A stretch of DNA of 64,000 bases from Zygaena filipendulae. Taxonomy: Eukaryota > Arthropoda > Insecta > Lepidoptera > Zygaenidae. Below, one piece after another: positions 45,236 through 57,329 of the stretch (position 1 is its first letter; the number at the start of each line of letters is the position of its first letter). The notes beneath the pieces were generated by a model. It was not told where the DNA came from and made no database searches. It worked only from the letters and a program-made list of their open reading frames with translations. The stretch is taken from contig OU015677.1 in assembly GCA_907165275.2 (NCBI GenBank), positions 4,402,001 to 4,466,000 of the forward strand, read 5' to 3'. The translations under genes were made by a program, and so were the position numbers.

Positions 45236-47800
45236 CATTTTTTGTAGAGTTGATAACGACCGTTACGTCAAAATAGCTCATCTCTTTAGGTTAGTAACAA
45301 CAATATGTTAAATACGTATAATATTTTATTATATAATTCATACACATGCAATGGATAAGTTATTTAATATGTGAAACAATTATAATATAAGACTAAATCC
45401 ATTCCGCACATTAGGAACGGGTCTATTGTGCGGTTGAAATATTTAAGTGATTTGCGTAACAAAACGACAGACGGTTTATTATTTATTTATATTATGATAA
45501 TATTGATGCCACGCCTGTTTGGTCCAAGCCGGTCGCAGACATAGATCATAGTAGAATGTAGATAATGCCAGTTCGTAACATCTTAATAGGGTACTTGAGT
45601 AAAATTTTTTTCCATTTTTTTTAAAGATATATGACCTACTTGAACATAGCAAGAAAAAGGAAAAAAAATGCATAAATTCATTTACATAGAGCGTTTCAAA
45701 GTTCCTACTTTTGACTTTACCGCGGAAACGCGGAATGACGTCACTAGTTAAAAATTACACCTTATTAATCTGTGATGGAGATGTCACTGTCGTATTGACA
45801 GGGTCATGTGACACTGACAGAAAAATAACTTCAATATCCAAAAGCGAAATTAAGGTTGAACCGTGTCGAGTTACTTCCAAAAGTTCCAATAAAGGATTAA
45901 ATAAATAAATAAATAAAGAATCGAAATGCATCTTACCGATGCATTTTAAAGTAAAAAAAAATAGAAAAAGGAAATTATGTGTTGACTGTATACACTTAGT
46001 TTTTTTTGCCTTTTCTGAAACAGGTAAATGTTGCCTAAAAAAATAAAAGTAAATGGGAAAAAACTTCAGATCAGGCTGTATGGTCCTAGAATCCCTTGCC
46101 TTTCCCGAAAGGGGAGAATAAAAAAAATAAATAAAAAATAAAAGTGACGTAATATATTAAGCGTGGCTGTGATTGGTGTCTCGTAGCAACGTTCCAATTC
46201 ACAAAATTATAAGTTGAATATTTTGGAAACTATTGATAATTTTTAGTAAATCTTTCACGATAATGCTTTTCTAAGGCTCTATTTTTGAAATATTGCCACA
46301 ATTTCTTATTATAAATTTCATGCAAGTACCCTAATCTGTTAATTGTCAAGTGTCAGGTAGTGTGCGACAGTTTTGGTCTATATTCTTATTTCATAACGAC
46401 GATTTTAAAGCGAAATGCAGGCGCAATTATGAGCTTATTTGCGGCACGCATGGAGAACTTGCATAATCTGCACAACTTTAAGGGGCATCTTTTCTCATCA
46501 TCACAAAATTTTGCATAGGTACACGTTGTCAAGGGTACAGTGAGGACATAGGGACATAGGGAAATAGGGTACTTTTTATCCCAGAATTCCCGCGGGAACT
46601 CAGAAGTAATTGCGAATATAAACCGCGGGGAACAGCTAGTACTTAAAATATTTTTAAGATATCAATGCAGTAAAACTTAATATGACCAATATAAAATTCA
46701 AAACGATTGATTTTTTTAATTTCTGTCTGTCTGTGTTAGGTACGACGCGCATCGCATAAAACAGATAGTTTCTAATAATTTTAATTGTTGCTTAACCGCA
46801 ACTATGCATCAGCCCAATATATTTATTTTAAATTTTTTTCGATTAATAGGTAGGTACCTACTTTCATAATTTGGTTTTTTTTTTAAATCGTATATACCTA
46901 TAATTTTTTTACTTTTGAGCAATTAAATTTCAACAATCGTTTTGTTGCTTTTTTTTAAAATTCTATTGTGTAATTCACTCATGTTGGGTCGAACAAAATG
47001 CAAGCTGAAGTGAACTATTTCGCAAAGTTATGACATTTCTAAAATCTACCTTTTTTATTTTGATTATGCTTTGCCAAACTATCAAATCCAATTGGTCAGA
47101 TAAGTTTAGTTATTTTTATCATAAGCAAGATTACTTATCGATTTTATTTTTGGCCAGGGATAAATGAAATAATTTCGATTAAAAATAGAACAAACGTCAC
47201 TTAGAAGTAAAAAACATAAGTTTCAAAACTCGAATTTGAACGTACGCTTCTTATTTGCCGCTGTCTCCGCATACCTAAGCATTTCAAAAAACTATAAGGC
47301 ACGCAAAGGAATTTAAATGTTACGGGCTTGTAAGATACCTATTTAGGTAAATAAAAATATGTAGATAGTAGATATGTATATCGGTCGGTCGTTAACAACA
47401 CCTGTGAGAACCGAGTCATCTGCGATACCAGAGCATGAATGTTAGTACACGAAACACATGATAGTCATCACTGATGCAAATTTATTCTGAAAACGGACAC
47501 AATCTCACATGCTTACTGGATGTAAACATACTTATTAACATTGCCCTAGTAACATTTAATTACTAAATACACGACGAATGCAAATTAACACCATAGATTT
47601 TCAAATGGCCGTATAAACTGTTTCCTTTGCCTATTAATAAAATGTATAAGGAATTTAAATTGTGAACGCGCAAACGGCTGACCACTGAACGCGGCAAGGT
47701 TATCAAATTCGAAAAATATTCGAACACATTATAAATCTATTCGTATATGTCAAAATTGCCGCGCTTCCTGGCCACCCTTCCCGCCCTTGAGAGCGACCGC
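45236..47800. other. Gene-free stretch before the first cuticle gene
   Basis: Two GGCTGTATGG...CCTTTGCCTTT repeat tails (45980-46040, 46068-46120) and a reverse GCGG-core element (46490-46641); the rest AT-rich and unremarkable. Confidence 0.55.
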
Positions 47801-47856
47801 TTACTTTTTTCACGCGCGTTCCGTTTCACACCACCTCAGTCTGGTGCGACGCCGAC

Positions 47857-47893
47857 TATAAAAACCGTCCGCAACCAAATGAGAGCAATCAGT
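47857..47893 (+). promoter_or_regulatory. Core promoter of cuticular gene 1
   Basis: TATAAAAA at 47857-47864 and an arthropod initiator TCAGT at 47889-47893, ~32 bp apart. Predicted start ~35 nt upstream of the ATG. Confidence 0.8.
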
Positions 47894-47925
47894 AGCCCTC
47901 GCGTAGTCTACAACAGAAGTGCACG

Positions 47926-48828
47926 ATGAGATTTCTGGTTAGTTGAAAACAATAATCTAAACAATAAATATGATTAAATAATATAGGTAAAACATTGTGC
48001 TCGAAACAAAGTGATAAGTGATTGTATAAAGAAATTAAAAATAATGCTAATCAAATTCAATCAGTGTTCTGTGCTCGTTCGATCGCTCTCATATTTTAGT
48101 CTATGGTTTTTCTTATAGTGTTGTGACCGCATCGGATATAATATTATCGATTGGATGATATTAAAGTGTACGAAATAAAAAAAAAATGCTTTCTTCCACA
48201 GATTGCCGCCGCCGTCCTTGCCTGCGCCGCAGCCGCGCCCTCCGGCCTCCTCGGCCATGGCTACTTAGGCCACGCTGCTTTGGGTTACGCCCATGGTGGC
48301 CACCTAGCCTACGCGCACGCCCCGGCTCTGCCCACCATCTCACCTGGTGACCTGCAGGGCGCTGCCATCGAAGCCCACGTTGACGCCACCGACCACGCCC
48401 GTGCCGCCGTCGACGCGGTGCGCGAAAACCACGACCAAGCCGCCGAGCTCCACGGCCAGGCCATCAACGCCGCTGAGGACCACTCATGGCAGGCGCTCGA
48501 CGCTGTGAAGACCGCCGAGGCAACCCTGGACGGTCAGGCCGCTGGTGTCGCCCCCGTGCTCGCTAAGCAGTTGGTTGGCCACGCCGCCCCTGTCCTAGCC
48601 GCCCCCGCAGCCTACGGCGCCTACGCCGGTCACGGAGCCCTACTCCACGGGGCCCACGCCGCCTACGCTCCCGCCGCCTACGCTCCCGCTGCCTACGCCG
48701 GCAGCAACACCATCGTCTCCCAATCGCTGTCGCAGTCGCATCCCGCGCCCTTCCTCCACGCCGCGCCCCTGCTCGCCCACGGCGGCCACCTCGGCTACGG
48801 CTACTCCCACGGACTCGCGCACTACTAA
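47926..48828 (+). CDS. Cuticular protein, Ala/His/Tyr-rich (CPH-like), 2 exons
   Basis: Exon 1 is 47926-47937 (ATG AGA TTT CTG, donor GTTAGT); exon 2 is 48202-48828 (acceptor TTCCACAG, phase 0). 212 residues. Residues 1-~16 (MRFL + IAAAVLACAAAAPS) form a signal peptide with a likely cut after Ala-Ala-Ala. The mature protein is Ala/Gly/His/Tyr-rich with repeated HGGHLAYAH, YAPAA and AAP motifs, and one copy of a helical module starting PTISPGDLQGAAIEAHVDA (residues ~52-110), shared with the gene at 59682. Codons are very GC-rich, unlike the flanks. Expected to be secreted by epidermis into cuticle. Family naming is by composition; no Rebers-Riddiford chitin-binding motif is seen. Confidence 0.85.
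47938..48201 (+). other. Intron 1 of cuticular gene 1
   Basis: 264 bp, GTTAGT...TTCCACAG. An in-frame extension upstream of exon 2 (from 48151) is intronic: it would lack a signal peptide. Confidence 0.8.
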
Positions 48829-48962
48829 ACTGTGATAGTATTATTTATAAAATTACCAAAAAAAGTCAAATACTCAAATGATTGTTTCAAATGTACCTTA
48901 TTTAAATTAATGTATATTTAAAAAAAAAATACCAACAGGCAATACAGGTGAGGATGTGTGTG

Positions 48963-48968
48963 AATAAA
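48963..48968 (+). terminator. Poly(A) signal of cuticular gene 1
   Basis: AATAAA 135 nt after the stop, the first good hexamer in the 3' UTR. Confidence 0.65.
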
Positions 48969-48969
48969 T

Positions 48970-51090
48970 GAATATAGTAATTTTATATTTATCATATTTT
49001 GTTGTTGTCTTTTGTTTTCTTTGCGGTACCAAAAGATATTGATTAAGTCATCATAGAATTGAACAATGAAAAACAAGCAAAACCGCTTTCAAAGCACACT
49101 CCAAGCAAGTAACCTTCTCAACGAGTATCACTCACAATAGCAATTACCGTGTCCCAATTCACACGGTTGGACGAATAGACATAAAAATGGTATAATTAGT
49201 TAAATTCCAAGTAATAATCATACCGAGACATGTTAAAAAAATGTGTTTTCGATTACTTTTATCGAATTCCGAGGTATTACAACTACAAAGAACCTCTCTA
49301 GTTTTATAAATAAGTATTCTGCATATTTAGAAAATAAAAAAAATCTAATTAATATACTTAAGTAGGTTTTGTTTTTATTCGCAAATAAAAGTCATTAGTC
49401 ACTTAAAAGCGGAAGTACACGATATATCGATATTAGGGCCTTGAACGCGAATTCTTTTGAATACGTATAGAGAAAAAAAAAACCAGATCACGGATTTAGA
49501 ACGGCAGCTATAAATAACCTTCAGGGTTTTAATTAGACAATAACAAAATCGTTCAAACATATTGCTACTGGTCTGTCTGGCTGTATGTGTGTTTGCCACT
49601 GTCCTTTGTAATAAAAAAAATAGTTTGAGTTCGGTAGCACCAATCAGGCAGCCACTGTTTGATTAGGAAGCGGATATTACGATAAAGGAAAAATACAGTA
49701 ATTACACTGTTATTTTTAAAAACTAAATTACTTATGATAATTTAATTCAGATTATTCAGATTACCTATATAAATAGAGTTGAGGAAGACGATAATTGGCT
49801 ACTTTTTATTCTATGTCTAGTTTCTCTGTACCTCATTAAAAAAAAAATTTTTGAACCTTAAATTTACCCGGATTACCTAAACATTTACTTATACTCTCTT
49901 ATAAACCTAAATTTGGGCACTCCTTATATGATAAGCACATTTATTTTTATATTGTTTTTAAATCAACCTGGTTTATTGCCGTTTATACCTATTTATTTTC
50001 AGTAATAATTCGAAACAACATAGGTTTATAATGAAAAAATATGAAGTCTATTATGACTATTATGAGGTATCTTAATTGACTATCCGGGATAAAAAGTACT
50101 CCATGTTGTTAATCCAGAATATATTAAGTTGTTTATTAATGCAAATCCGTTCAGCAGTTTATGCGTGACTATGTAACAAACATACAAACATTTTCTCACT
50201 AACTTTCACATTGATAATATTTATTTATTTATTACTTCTTGCACAAAAAGGTACAAATGGCGAACTTAATGCCTTGCGGCATTCTCTGACAGTTAACCAA
50301 TGGGTTTAATATTCGTAGACATAGCATCTTAACGACTAAAATTAAGTCTTATAGCTAACTCGAACTTAAAAAATGAGGACGCAGGACTTCCATTTTATAT
50401 TATGACATTTTCCATTAAAAATTGTTAAATAAAAGAAATATTGCGTTGCAAGACTATCTTTACTCGTTTCGACTAAATTAAATATGCGTATGCTTTACCA
50501 AACCATTCCATTTATGTGTCAATTCGAGATTTTTTTAAAATTCATTACGCAATTCGTATTAATTTTAATATTTGTAACGCAACTTGAGCTGTTCAAAATA
50601 ATTGTGTTAAGGTGATGTTCTATCTATACCAGAAATGTAAACATCTCTAAATTATTATTCATCGCGAATTTTATAAGCACGGGTATCCCTTTGACTCTGC
50701 GTTTTGTAATGGCTGCCGTGTCATTAAACACGGGCTTATAAATTGCGAAAAAAAAATAGAGTTGAAACAAAGTTTGCCGCCTGAAAATCTGTAAAACGTG
50801 ACAAAATCGGGAAATAAAATCCAGCCTGTGTACCGATACTTCGCTCGGATATTCCCCGGACACATATCCGCACTGGGTAAATCCGAGTAAAGCGTAACGG
50901 ACTGACTATGGTGCATTATTAGATAAAAAATAAAACTCAGATATATGGTGTTGTAGCTTATGACTCTGTTGGTATTTAGGTACCTACTAAACTATGCTAA
51001 TATTTATAAAACTTTATAATTTGAATCGAGCCTGAACCAGAAATTACTAAACCGATTCTAAAAATTCTTTCTCTGATTAGGAAGCTGCAG
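48970..51090. other. Gene-free stretch
   Basis: A partial GCGG-core element tail (50085-50220, AATCCGTTCAGCAGTTTATG) and nothing else recognised. Confidence 0.55.
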
Positions 51091-51099
51091 TATAGTAAT

Positions 51100-51345
51100 A
51101 ATAATAAAGCTTTATGTTAGTATTTTTTTTTTTAGATTTTTAGTTTTCAGTGCGAGGACCGCTTCTGGCGGTGAAAGCCTCCTCCAGACGGTTCCATTCC
51201 TCTCTATTTTGTGCTGGCCTGCTTCACGTTTTTCCAGCAACGGTGATTATGTCGTCGCTCCACCGTTTATATGGTCTGCCTGCTCGACGTTTTTCGCTTA
51301 TTGGCCACTATTTAGTGATAATCTTAGACCATCTTTCATCTGGCA
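51100..51345 (-). pseudogene. Decayed 3' end of an RTE-like LINE
   Basis: The minus strand encodes GRPYKRWSDDIITVAGKT, an in-frame TGA where relatives have Trp, then SRPAQNREEWNRLEEAFT and a stop. It aligns with the C-terminus of the intact LINE (RWTDDIVKIAG...EEAFT). 5'-truncated; a (TAA)-rich 3' tail faces low coordinates (about 51098-51130). Plus-strand open frames here are antisense shadows. Confidence 0.8.
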
Positions 51346-51750
51346 CTCTCTGCGAGCAGCTGAAGCTGCTGTATCTATCCCTAATAAAGGATCCTGTTAT
51401 CCTAGAAATCAGAGCTCCCAAGGAAATTCCGAAATCCACGTGGAACCACAAGGGAAACGGCAAATTAATAATTATATAATTAATAAATTACTCGAGTTTG
51501 CTCTAGCTCGTATTAAAGATCGCACCAAATAGTGAGTCAAAATACATTTTGGGAGCCACAGAAAATGTTGAAAATCAAATGGCGGCCGATATGAGTTAGA
51601 GAACCTGCGTTATAAGAGCGCTATACCACTGATTGCGCCCCCCGGCGAACTAATAAAACGCCATGTTACGTCACAGTCACAGAGCAAATAAATTAACTGG
51701 AGAGGACATGTAGGCGGAGCAAATGCTCTAACGTGCTCAAAACTTCTTTT

Positions 51751-52285
51751 TCATTACTCATACTCGGAAAGTAGGTCTGAAGTTGCCTGAGAAGCGGGTT
51801 GAAAGTAACCCTTTTCAGCCCTAGGGAGAATCGCTTTCAACTGACAACTGTCAAATTATTAAAAAAAAAACTAGGTCTATTTTCATATTTCTATTGAACC
51901 ATGTTCCAACTTTCTATACAGCCAGCGCGATGTAAAATTGAAATAACGTAAAGTTTAAGTAGGTATTAATTAAAATAAAATTCACTCATTATTTCTTTAG
52001 CTGATTCCTATTTTTATTTTTTATTTTCTTTAATTAATATTTAATAATTAAAGAAAATATTTTTTTTAGGTCGCCACAATGTAAATAAAAATTCTGGCTG
52101 AATAGCTAGCCGGCCAAAGAAAAAGAAATAGGTGGGAAAGTGTCAAGCGACTATCCGATCTTCACTCATTTTTTCTTTAGCTAATTCCTATTTTTATTTT
52201 GACTTTCCTTGCATTCGTAATGAAAAGCACAGTGTTATCCTCGGGAGAAAGAGTTACTTTCACCCCTAGGATAACAATGTACTAT
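51751..52285 (-). repeat. Dispersed element, copy B (inverted, longer)
   Basis: Inverted relative of 13096-13450, with an extra ~180 bp and an internal duplication of TTTAGCTGATTCCTATTTTT (51996 and again ~52176). Confidence 0.75.
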
Positions 52286-53213
52286 TGCTGCCATCCCAGG
52301 TATATTTACCACAATATTCCCAAAACTGTGAATTTTGAAAACAGTGACTAAGTAAAAACATAACCATAAAGCGTTTAATACATTGCTTTACGTTAATGAA
52401 TGTTTTAGTGCGCGATGAATAGTTTTGTGTGGCGGAAATCACCCGGCGACACTGGTTTTCATCTGTTTTCATACTAGACTAAGGTGATGTCCCTTCTATC
52501 TGTTACTTTTGTTCTGTGGTCACAACAGTCTTTGTGGCTAGCTAAGAAGCCCATAGCTTGCGTAACCATTACCATTAACCAGCTAGCCCAGAGATTTGAT
52601 AACTGTAAATAATATTATCATGCGCTCAGAGCAAAATATACTTCTACACTAATATTATAGAGACAAAAGATTTGATTTTTGTTTGTTTGTAATGGATAAA
52701 CTCAAAACTTACTGAACCCATTTTAATAATTATTTCACATACAGTGTTCGTATGTGACATAGGGTACTCTTTATTTCGGAATTCCCACGAGAATTCTAAA
52801 ATCAGCGCGAGTGAAACCATTGGTGAACAGCTTACTGCGAGCTTTGTACAAAATCTTTCAAAATCAATCAAATCAAATATGCTTTATTGCCCCAGAAGAG
52901 AAAATAAAAACTAAGACAGATAAAAAGTAAATACAGAGCAAAAGGCGGCCTTATTGCTAGAGGCAATCTTTTCAAGGCAACCTTAAGTTGATAGAGAGCT
53001 GTAAATAGAAACTAGAAGCGGGTGCTGGGTGCACAACGTAATACCTAGCTATATACTATATAAGGATAATACAACGCCTTTACTTAGATATCCTAAATAT
53101 AATACAACTTTATACACATACATATGCCATATGTACATACAAGTAACAATAGGTGATATAATACACATATAAAAAAAAATCGATATTTTACACGATAATT
53201 ATACAATAATCAT
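52286..53213. other. Gene-free stretch
   Basis: A reverse GCGG-core element (52640-52840, ending GTGAACAGCTTACTG) and a reversed retroposon tail (52866-52925, AATATGCTTTATTGCCCCAG). Otherwise unremarkable. Confidence 0.55.
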
Positions 53214-54018
53214 AATGGGCATGTGGACTAATTTTTATTTTTTAGTCCGTCTTGTAGATTATTAAAAAATATTGGACACGTATTTTTTCTTTTTTTACGT
53301 AATCAAAAAATAACGGCGATATATTGAGTTGAATTTTCGCGTGACGTCACTATTCTGACAGTTTGTATGGCGGTTTTGAAAGAAAGAAAGAAAGAAGAAA
53401 GAAAAGGCATTTATTTGGACACAGAGACAACACAATTACAATTATTTTATACAAACATGATTTAACAAAAAAAGGTGTATAGTTATATATATGACAATAT
53501 TATGAGAACAAATGATGTTTGCGTGGTGCGTCCCCATGACCAAAACGGTCACTGCCTCAGCATGTTGCTATGAGTGCGGGCGCCGGGCACTCCTAGCGCT
53601 GATTTTCAGTCAGGACCGGAGGTTCACAAATATAAGATTATACATAATATGTCACAGTCTACACGTACACATTCCACTGTTTTTTTTTGTTACTTACATA
53701 ATAAACCTACATAATAAATATTCTAAATATATGTATATTCACAGTAGTCTAATATTAGAAACAGCAATGGTAAAGTTATATAATATGGGAAAGTATTTAA
53801 TGTATTTAAGTGGTAAAGAAAATATAAACACGTAAGATATAATAAGTAATTTTATACAATAGATATCGTCACGACCTCCTCACCCTAAACTTTAATGCGC
53901 TTTATCTTTGTATATTTTAATTTATTTGAAAAAGCAAAAAATATGTATCTATTGTTTTTTTATTTTCTAACTGACGGACTAATTAGAATTTTGATTTTCA
54001 AAAGTAGTCCACATCCCT
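53214..54018. mobile_element. CRE-MITE copy 11, interrupted
   Basis: Left part 53214-53377 and right part 53869-54018 together make one element; ~490 bp of foreign DNA lies between. One octamer (GTGACGTCACTATTC) is intact; the second was destroyed at the junction, where ~13 bp of MITE is missing. Confidence 0.82.
53378..53868 (-). mobile_element. Retroposon-like insertion inside the CRE-MITE
   Basis: Opens with (GAAA)n then GGCATTTATTTGGACACAGA, i.e. a reversed 3' tail with AATAAA and simple repeat on the minus strand; the interior holds a GC-rich block (GACCAAAACGGTCACTGCCT). No clear target duplication. Class uncertain. Confidence 0.5.
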
Positions 54019-54149
54019 ATTACTGTGGATAGCCCCTTAGAGTTGAATAGTGCCTTTGAAGTGCAGCGATTTAACGATTGCAGAATGTCTTTATTGCAAC
54101 TTGACGCTGACTTAATGCATTATGTACCAAACAAGTCTAATAAAGAGTT

Positions 54150-54311
54150 AATGTTTGTAAGTTTATTTCGGTTAGATATCTGTAACTACTGAAACGATTA
54201 AGAAAAAAATCTTTCAGCCATAAAAAGCTACGCTATTCCCGACTGTGACAGAAGACTTTTTGGAGCTCCCGAGGGAGTTTCCAACCAAAAAACCACCGGG
54301 GAACAGCTAGT
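54150..54311 (-). mobile_element. Reverse GCGG-core element
   Basis: Contains TTTTTGGAGCTCCCGAGGGA and ends AACCACCGGGGAACAGCTAG, the inverted start of the family. Confidence 0.65.
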
Positions 54312-54360
54312 CCTCAATAAAGAGAAGAACACTCTACATTATGGTACCTACTACACATTT

Positions 54361-54599
54361 GGACATAGATAAGCAATAGTGTGTTAAACCACACTGGAGA
54401 AATTTTGAAAAAATCGTGTTTTAAAATTATAGCGCCATTTTCTGTCAACATTTTTTATATTCAACATTTATTTAGGTACATACTTAAAAAATGTAATAAG
54501 GTAAACATATAATTAAAAAACGTTCGCTAACTCTCAATAAATCGTTCTGTATCAATAACTTAATTTTGTGGGTTAACATGTTATTGCTTATCTATGTCC
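54361..54599 (-). mobile_element. GGAC-ended MITE copy 4 (inverted)
   Basis: GGACATAGATAAGCAATAGT to TTATTGCTTATCTATGTCC, flanked by ATTT on both sides (54357-54360, 54600-54603); interior in the opposite orientation to copies 1-3. Confidence 0.92.
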
Positions 54600-54788
54600 A
54601 TTTATAAATATGCGAATCTGGTAGCACTGCTTCTTAGAAAACCGTTTCCAACAAGGCCTCGTGGACACAGCGTGTGAGCCAATCGAATCGCACTGATTAT
54701 GATGAATGAGCCACCACGACTCAAGAGCCTCTTTCATAACGACGCGCGACGCGATAACGTCGTCAAGTAAATTGGAGGTACTACACAG

Positions 54789-55317
54789 CCCCCCTAGCCA
54801 AATTGACATTCTACAATCGTTAACGCATAGAAAACTAACCGCCGCACTCAGAGTCGACTTTAATGATTAAGAAGAAGAAGAAGAAAATACATTTATTTCA
54901 GCACAACACACAAGAAAAAGAAACAAACATCAACAGTGCCTAATCTTAAGAAACATAGATAAGTATAGATTTTTAAAACAAAACTGCCGCAATCAGAGAC
55001 GTTCAGTAAATTAATGTTAATTGGCATTTAATGAGATGTAACTTAATTAGTTAAATGCCAATTAACATTAATTTATCAAATTTGTCTGGTTGCGGCAGTT
55101 TTATTTTAAAAATCTATACTTAACTAAGTAATCATTAAAGTCGACTCTGAGTGCGGCGGTAACGAATCGTCATGTCACTCGGTCAGCCAATGAAAACTTT
55201 ACTTTTGCGTGACCGCGTGAAAACTAGAGTTTTGATTGGCTGACCGAGTGACATGATCATTCGTACCTAAGTTTTCTATGCGTTAACGATTGTAGAATGT
55301 CAATTTGGCTAGGGGGG
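54789..55317. mobile_element. Nested palindromic MITEs (at least four inverted repeats)
   Basis: The outer element has long, nearly perfect ends: CCCCCCTAGCCAAATTGACA and AATCGTTAACGCATAGAAAA at the left, their complement at the right. Inside: a second palindrome (CCGCCGCACTCAGAGTCGAC, 54839-55160), a third (AAACTGCCGCAATCAGAG..., 54963-55124) with an inner TTAATGTTAATTGGCATTTA hairpin, and a fourth (CACTCGGTCAGCCAATGAAA, 55174-55252), plus a (GAA)n retroposon tail (54866-54960). No ORF. Confidence 0.85.
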
Positions 55318-55906
55318 CAGGTTGGGAGGTTATGAGAGGGATATATCCACAGAACAGATAGAAGGGACATCAAATCAGTTTAGTAGGAACGGAAACAAAA
55401 TGAACACCAGTATCGCCGAGTGATTTTTGTACACAACTATTATCAAGCCCAAAAACATTCATTAACATTCGTAACGAATAACGCGATTTGGTAACGTTTC
55501 TACTTAGTCACCGACTGTGCCCCGCGGTTTCACCCGCGTGAGTTTCGGAATTCCCGCAGGAACTATTTTTTTCTAATATAAAAGTAGGTAGCCTAAATTT
55601 TTTTTTACTCCTTTTCAAATCAGCCATCTGCCAATGAAAGTCTCGTTAAAATCGGTACAACTGTTTCAGAGACAAACATTGATAAAAAAAGACGCTGATA
55701 GGTAACTAAATTTCTATAAGAAGTAAATTTTTTTTTTAATAAGCGCCTAGTCTTGAAAACAAGACAATTTATCTCGCTGAGATGCGAACAATTATAACAA
55801 CTACTGGGCTAGGCGCTCGCTTGATTAGAAAAAGTTTTGTATCAAGCTGTTATGAACTTTAATGAGTGAACGGGAAGTCTTTGTTTCGGGACATTGACAG
55901 CGCCAT

Positions 55907-55979
55907 TGGTGTAGTGGTTAGTGGATCTGCCTGCAGCGCCGAGTGTCGCGGGTTCGATCCTCTCATCAGGGAAAACATT
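55907..55979 (+). mobile_element. tRNA-like SINE head
   Basis: Has a Pol III A box (TGGTGTAGTGGTTAG) and B box (GGTTCGATCC) at tRNA spacing. The acceptor arms do not pair convincingly and unrelated DNA follows, so I call it a tRNA-derived SINE start rather than a functional tRNA. Confidence 0.55.
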
Positions 55980-57001
55980 ATTTAATGAACATTCATGTTT
56001 TATCCGGTACCCTTTTAGTACAAGGTTCGCTTAATTTGGGACCAGCGGAGCTAGGATGTGCAACATGATATGTTTATCGAACGAAAGATAAAATTGTCGA
56101 CACGACAAATATTTGTGGGCGTCCAAGCAAAAAAGTGCAGTAGTGGGGTATTGAGTTAAGACTAGATTCGGTTAAACATTTTTACCACTGGTAGACAAAA
56201 CGATATATTATGTCGACGAGAATCGATAAAATGGCTCGATAAAATTTTATCATGTTGCGCATCCTAGCTCCACAGGTCGGCTTTCCTACGGTAAAACAAA
56301 GTAATTGCAGCGAAATAAATTTAACAGGAGAAGCAAAAAACCGGAAATCGCTTTATTTAAAACAAATCTTCCATATTCTTTTTCATAATTTTAATTTCTC
56401 TAAGATTAAAGTTTTATTGGTGGTTGTAATGTAGGATCGTGACGCGTGAAAAGCAATGTGAAAAGTACCAAAAATACAAAATAACTCATTATGAAAAAAA
56501 TGTCAGTTGCTTTGTTTTTCCGTACGGTAGCCGAGATGGCGCCGTGTGATAATGTCCAAACATTATTATTATTAGGCTTTCTTTCATTTATTAATTCAAA
56601 GTAAGTCATCAGAGCCTGCCTTTTGACTTACAGCGAGCAGACTTTAATAGCTATAATTATTTTTTTAAAACAGCCACTAATGATAACAGAGTCGCGTGTG
56701 TTTGTCTTTCAATTACGCAACTCCATAACAAAGCATAATCTAATATTGTGATCTGGGAAGAGTACGTAATACAGACATAGATAAGAGTAGAAAACACAAG
56801 CCCTGAATGCTTGATCTAAATACCAAGAAACTCTCCCAGTTCATTAATTTTTAGTGGAGACAAAAGGAATATTCGCTCGAGACAATAAAACAAGCACTGT
56901 GACACGAGCAAAATTCACTTTTAATAAATATTTTGAAACAAAACAAACGACAGCACCGATGGCTTCGGTTCTCACCAAAAATTCTCTTTTGGTTAGAATA
57001 A
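55980..57001. other. Gene-free stretch
   Basis: Nothing recognised apart from the possible SINE body following the tRNA-like head. Confidence 0.5.
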
Positions 57002-57329
57002 TAGGGATGTGGACTACTTTTGAAAATCAAAATTCTAATTAGTCCGTCAGTTAGAAAATAAAAAAACAATAGACACGTATTTTTTGATTTTTTAAATAAA
57101 TTAAAATATACAGAGATAAAGCGCATCAAAGTTTAGGATAAGGAGGTCGTGACGTCACTAACCGCAAAACCGCCATACAAACTGTCAGAATAGTGACGTC
57201 ACGCGAAATTTCAACTCAATATATCGCCGTTATTTTTAGATTACGTAAAAAAAGAAAAAATACGTGTCCAATATTTTTTAATAATTTACAAGACGGACTA
57301 AAAAATAAAAATTAGTCCACATGCCCATT
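57002..57329. mobile_element. CRE-MITE copy 12 (best-preserved reference copy)
   Basis: 328 bp. Ends GGGATGTGGACTACTTTTG and ATTAGTCCACATGCCCATT; sub-terminal TAATTAGTCCGTCAGTTAG and CTACAAGACGGACTAAA form an imperfect inverted pair. Centre: GATAAAGCGCATC, AAGTTTAGG, GTGACGTCACTAACC, CGCCATACAAACTG, GTGACGTCACGCGAAATTTC. Two TGACGTCA octamers ~45 bp apart. No ORF and no consistent target duplication found. Confidence 0.9.

Noticed and set aside
48161..48822. Antisense ORFs over the cuticular gene
   Set aside because: Arg/Gly/Val-rich shadows caused by GC-rich Ala/His codons on the plus strand.
51150..51532. Plus-strand ORFs of 107-109 codons
   Set aside because: Antisense to the decayed LINE 3' end.
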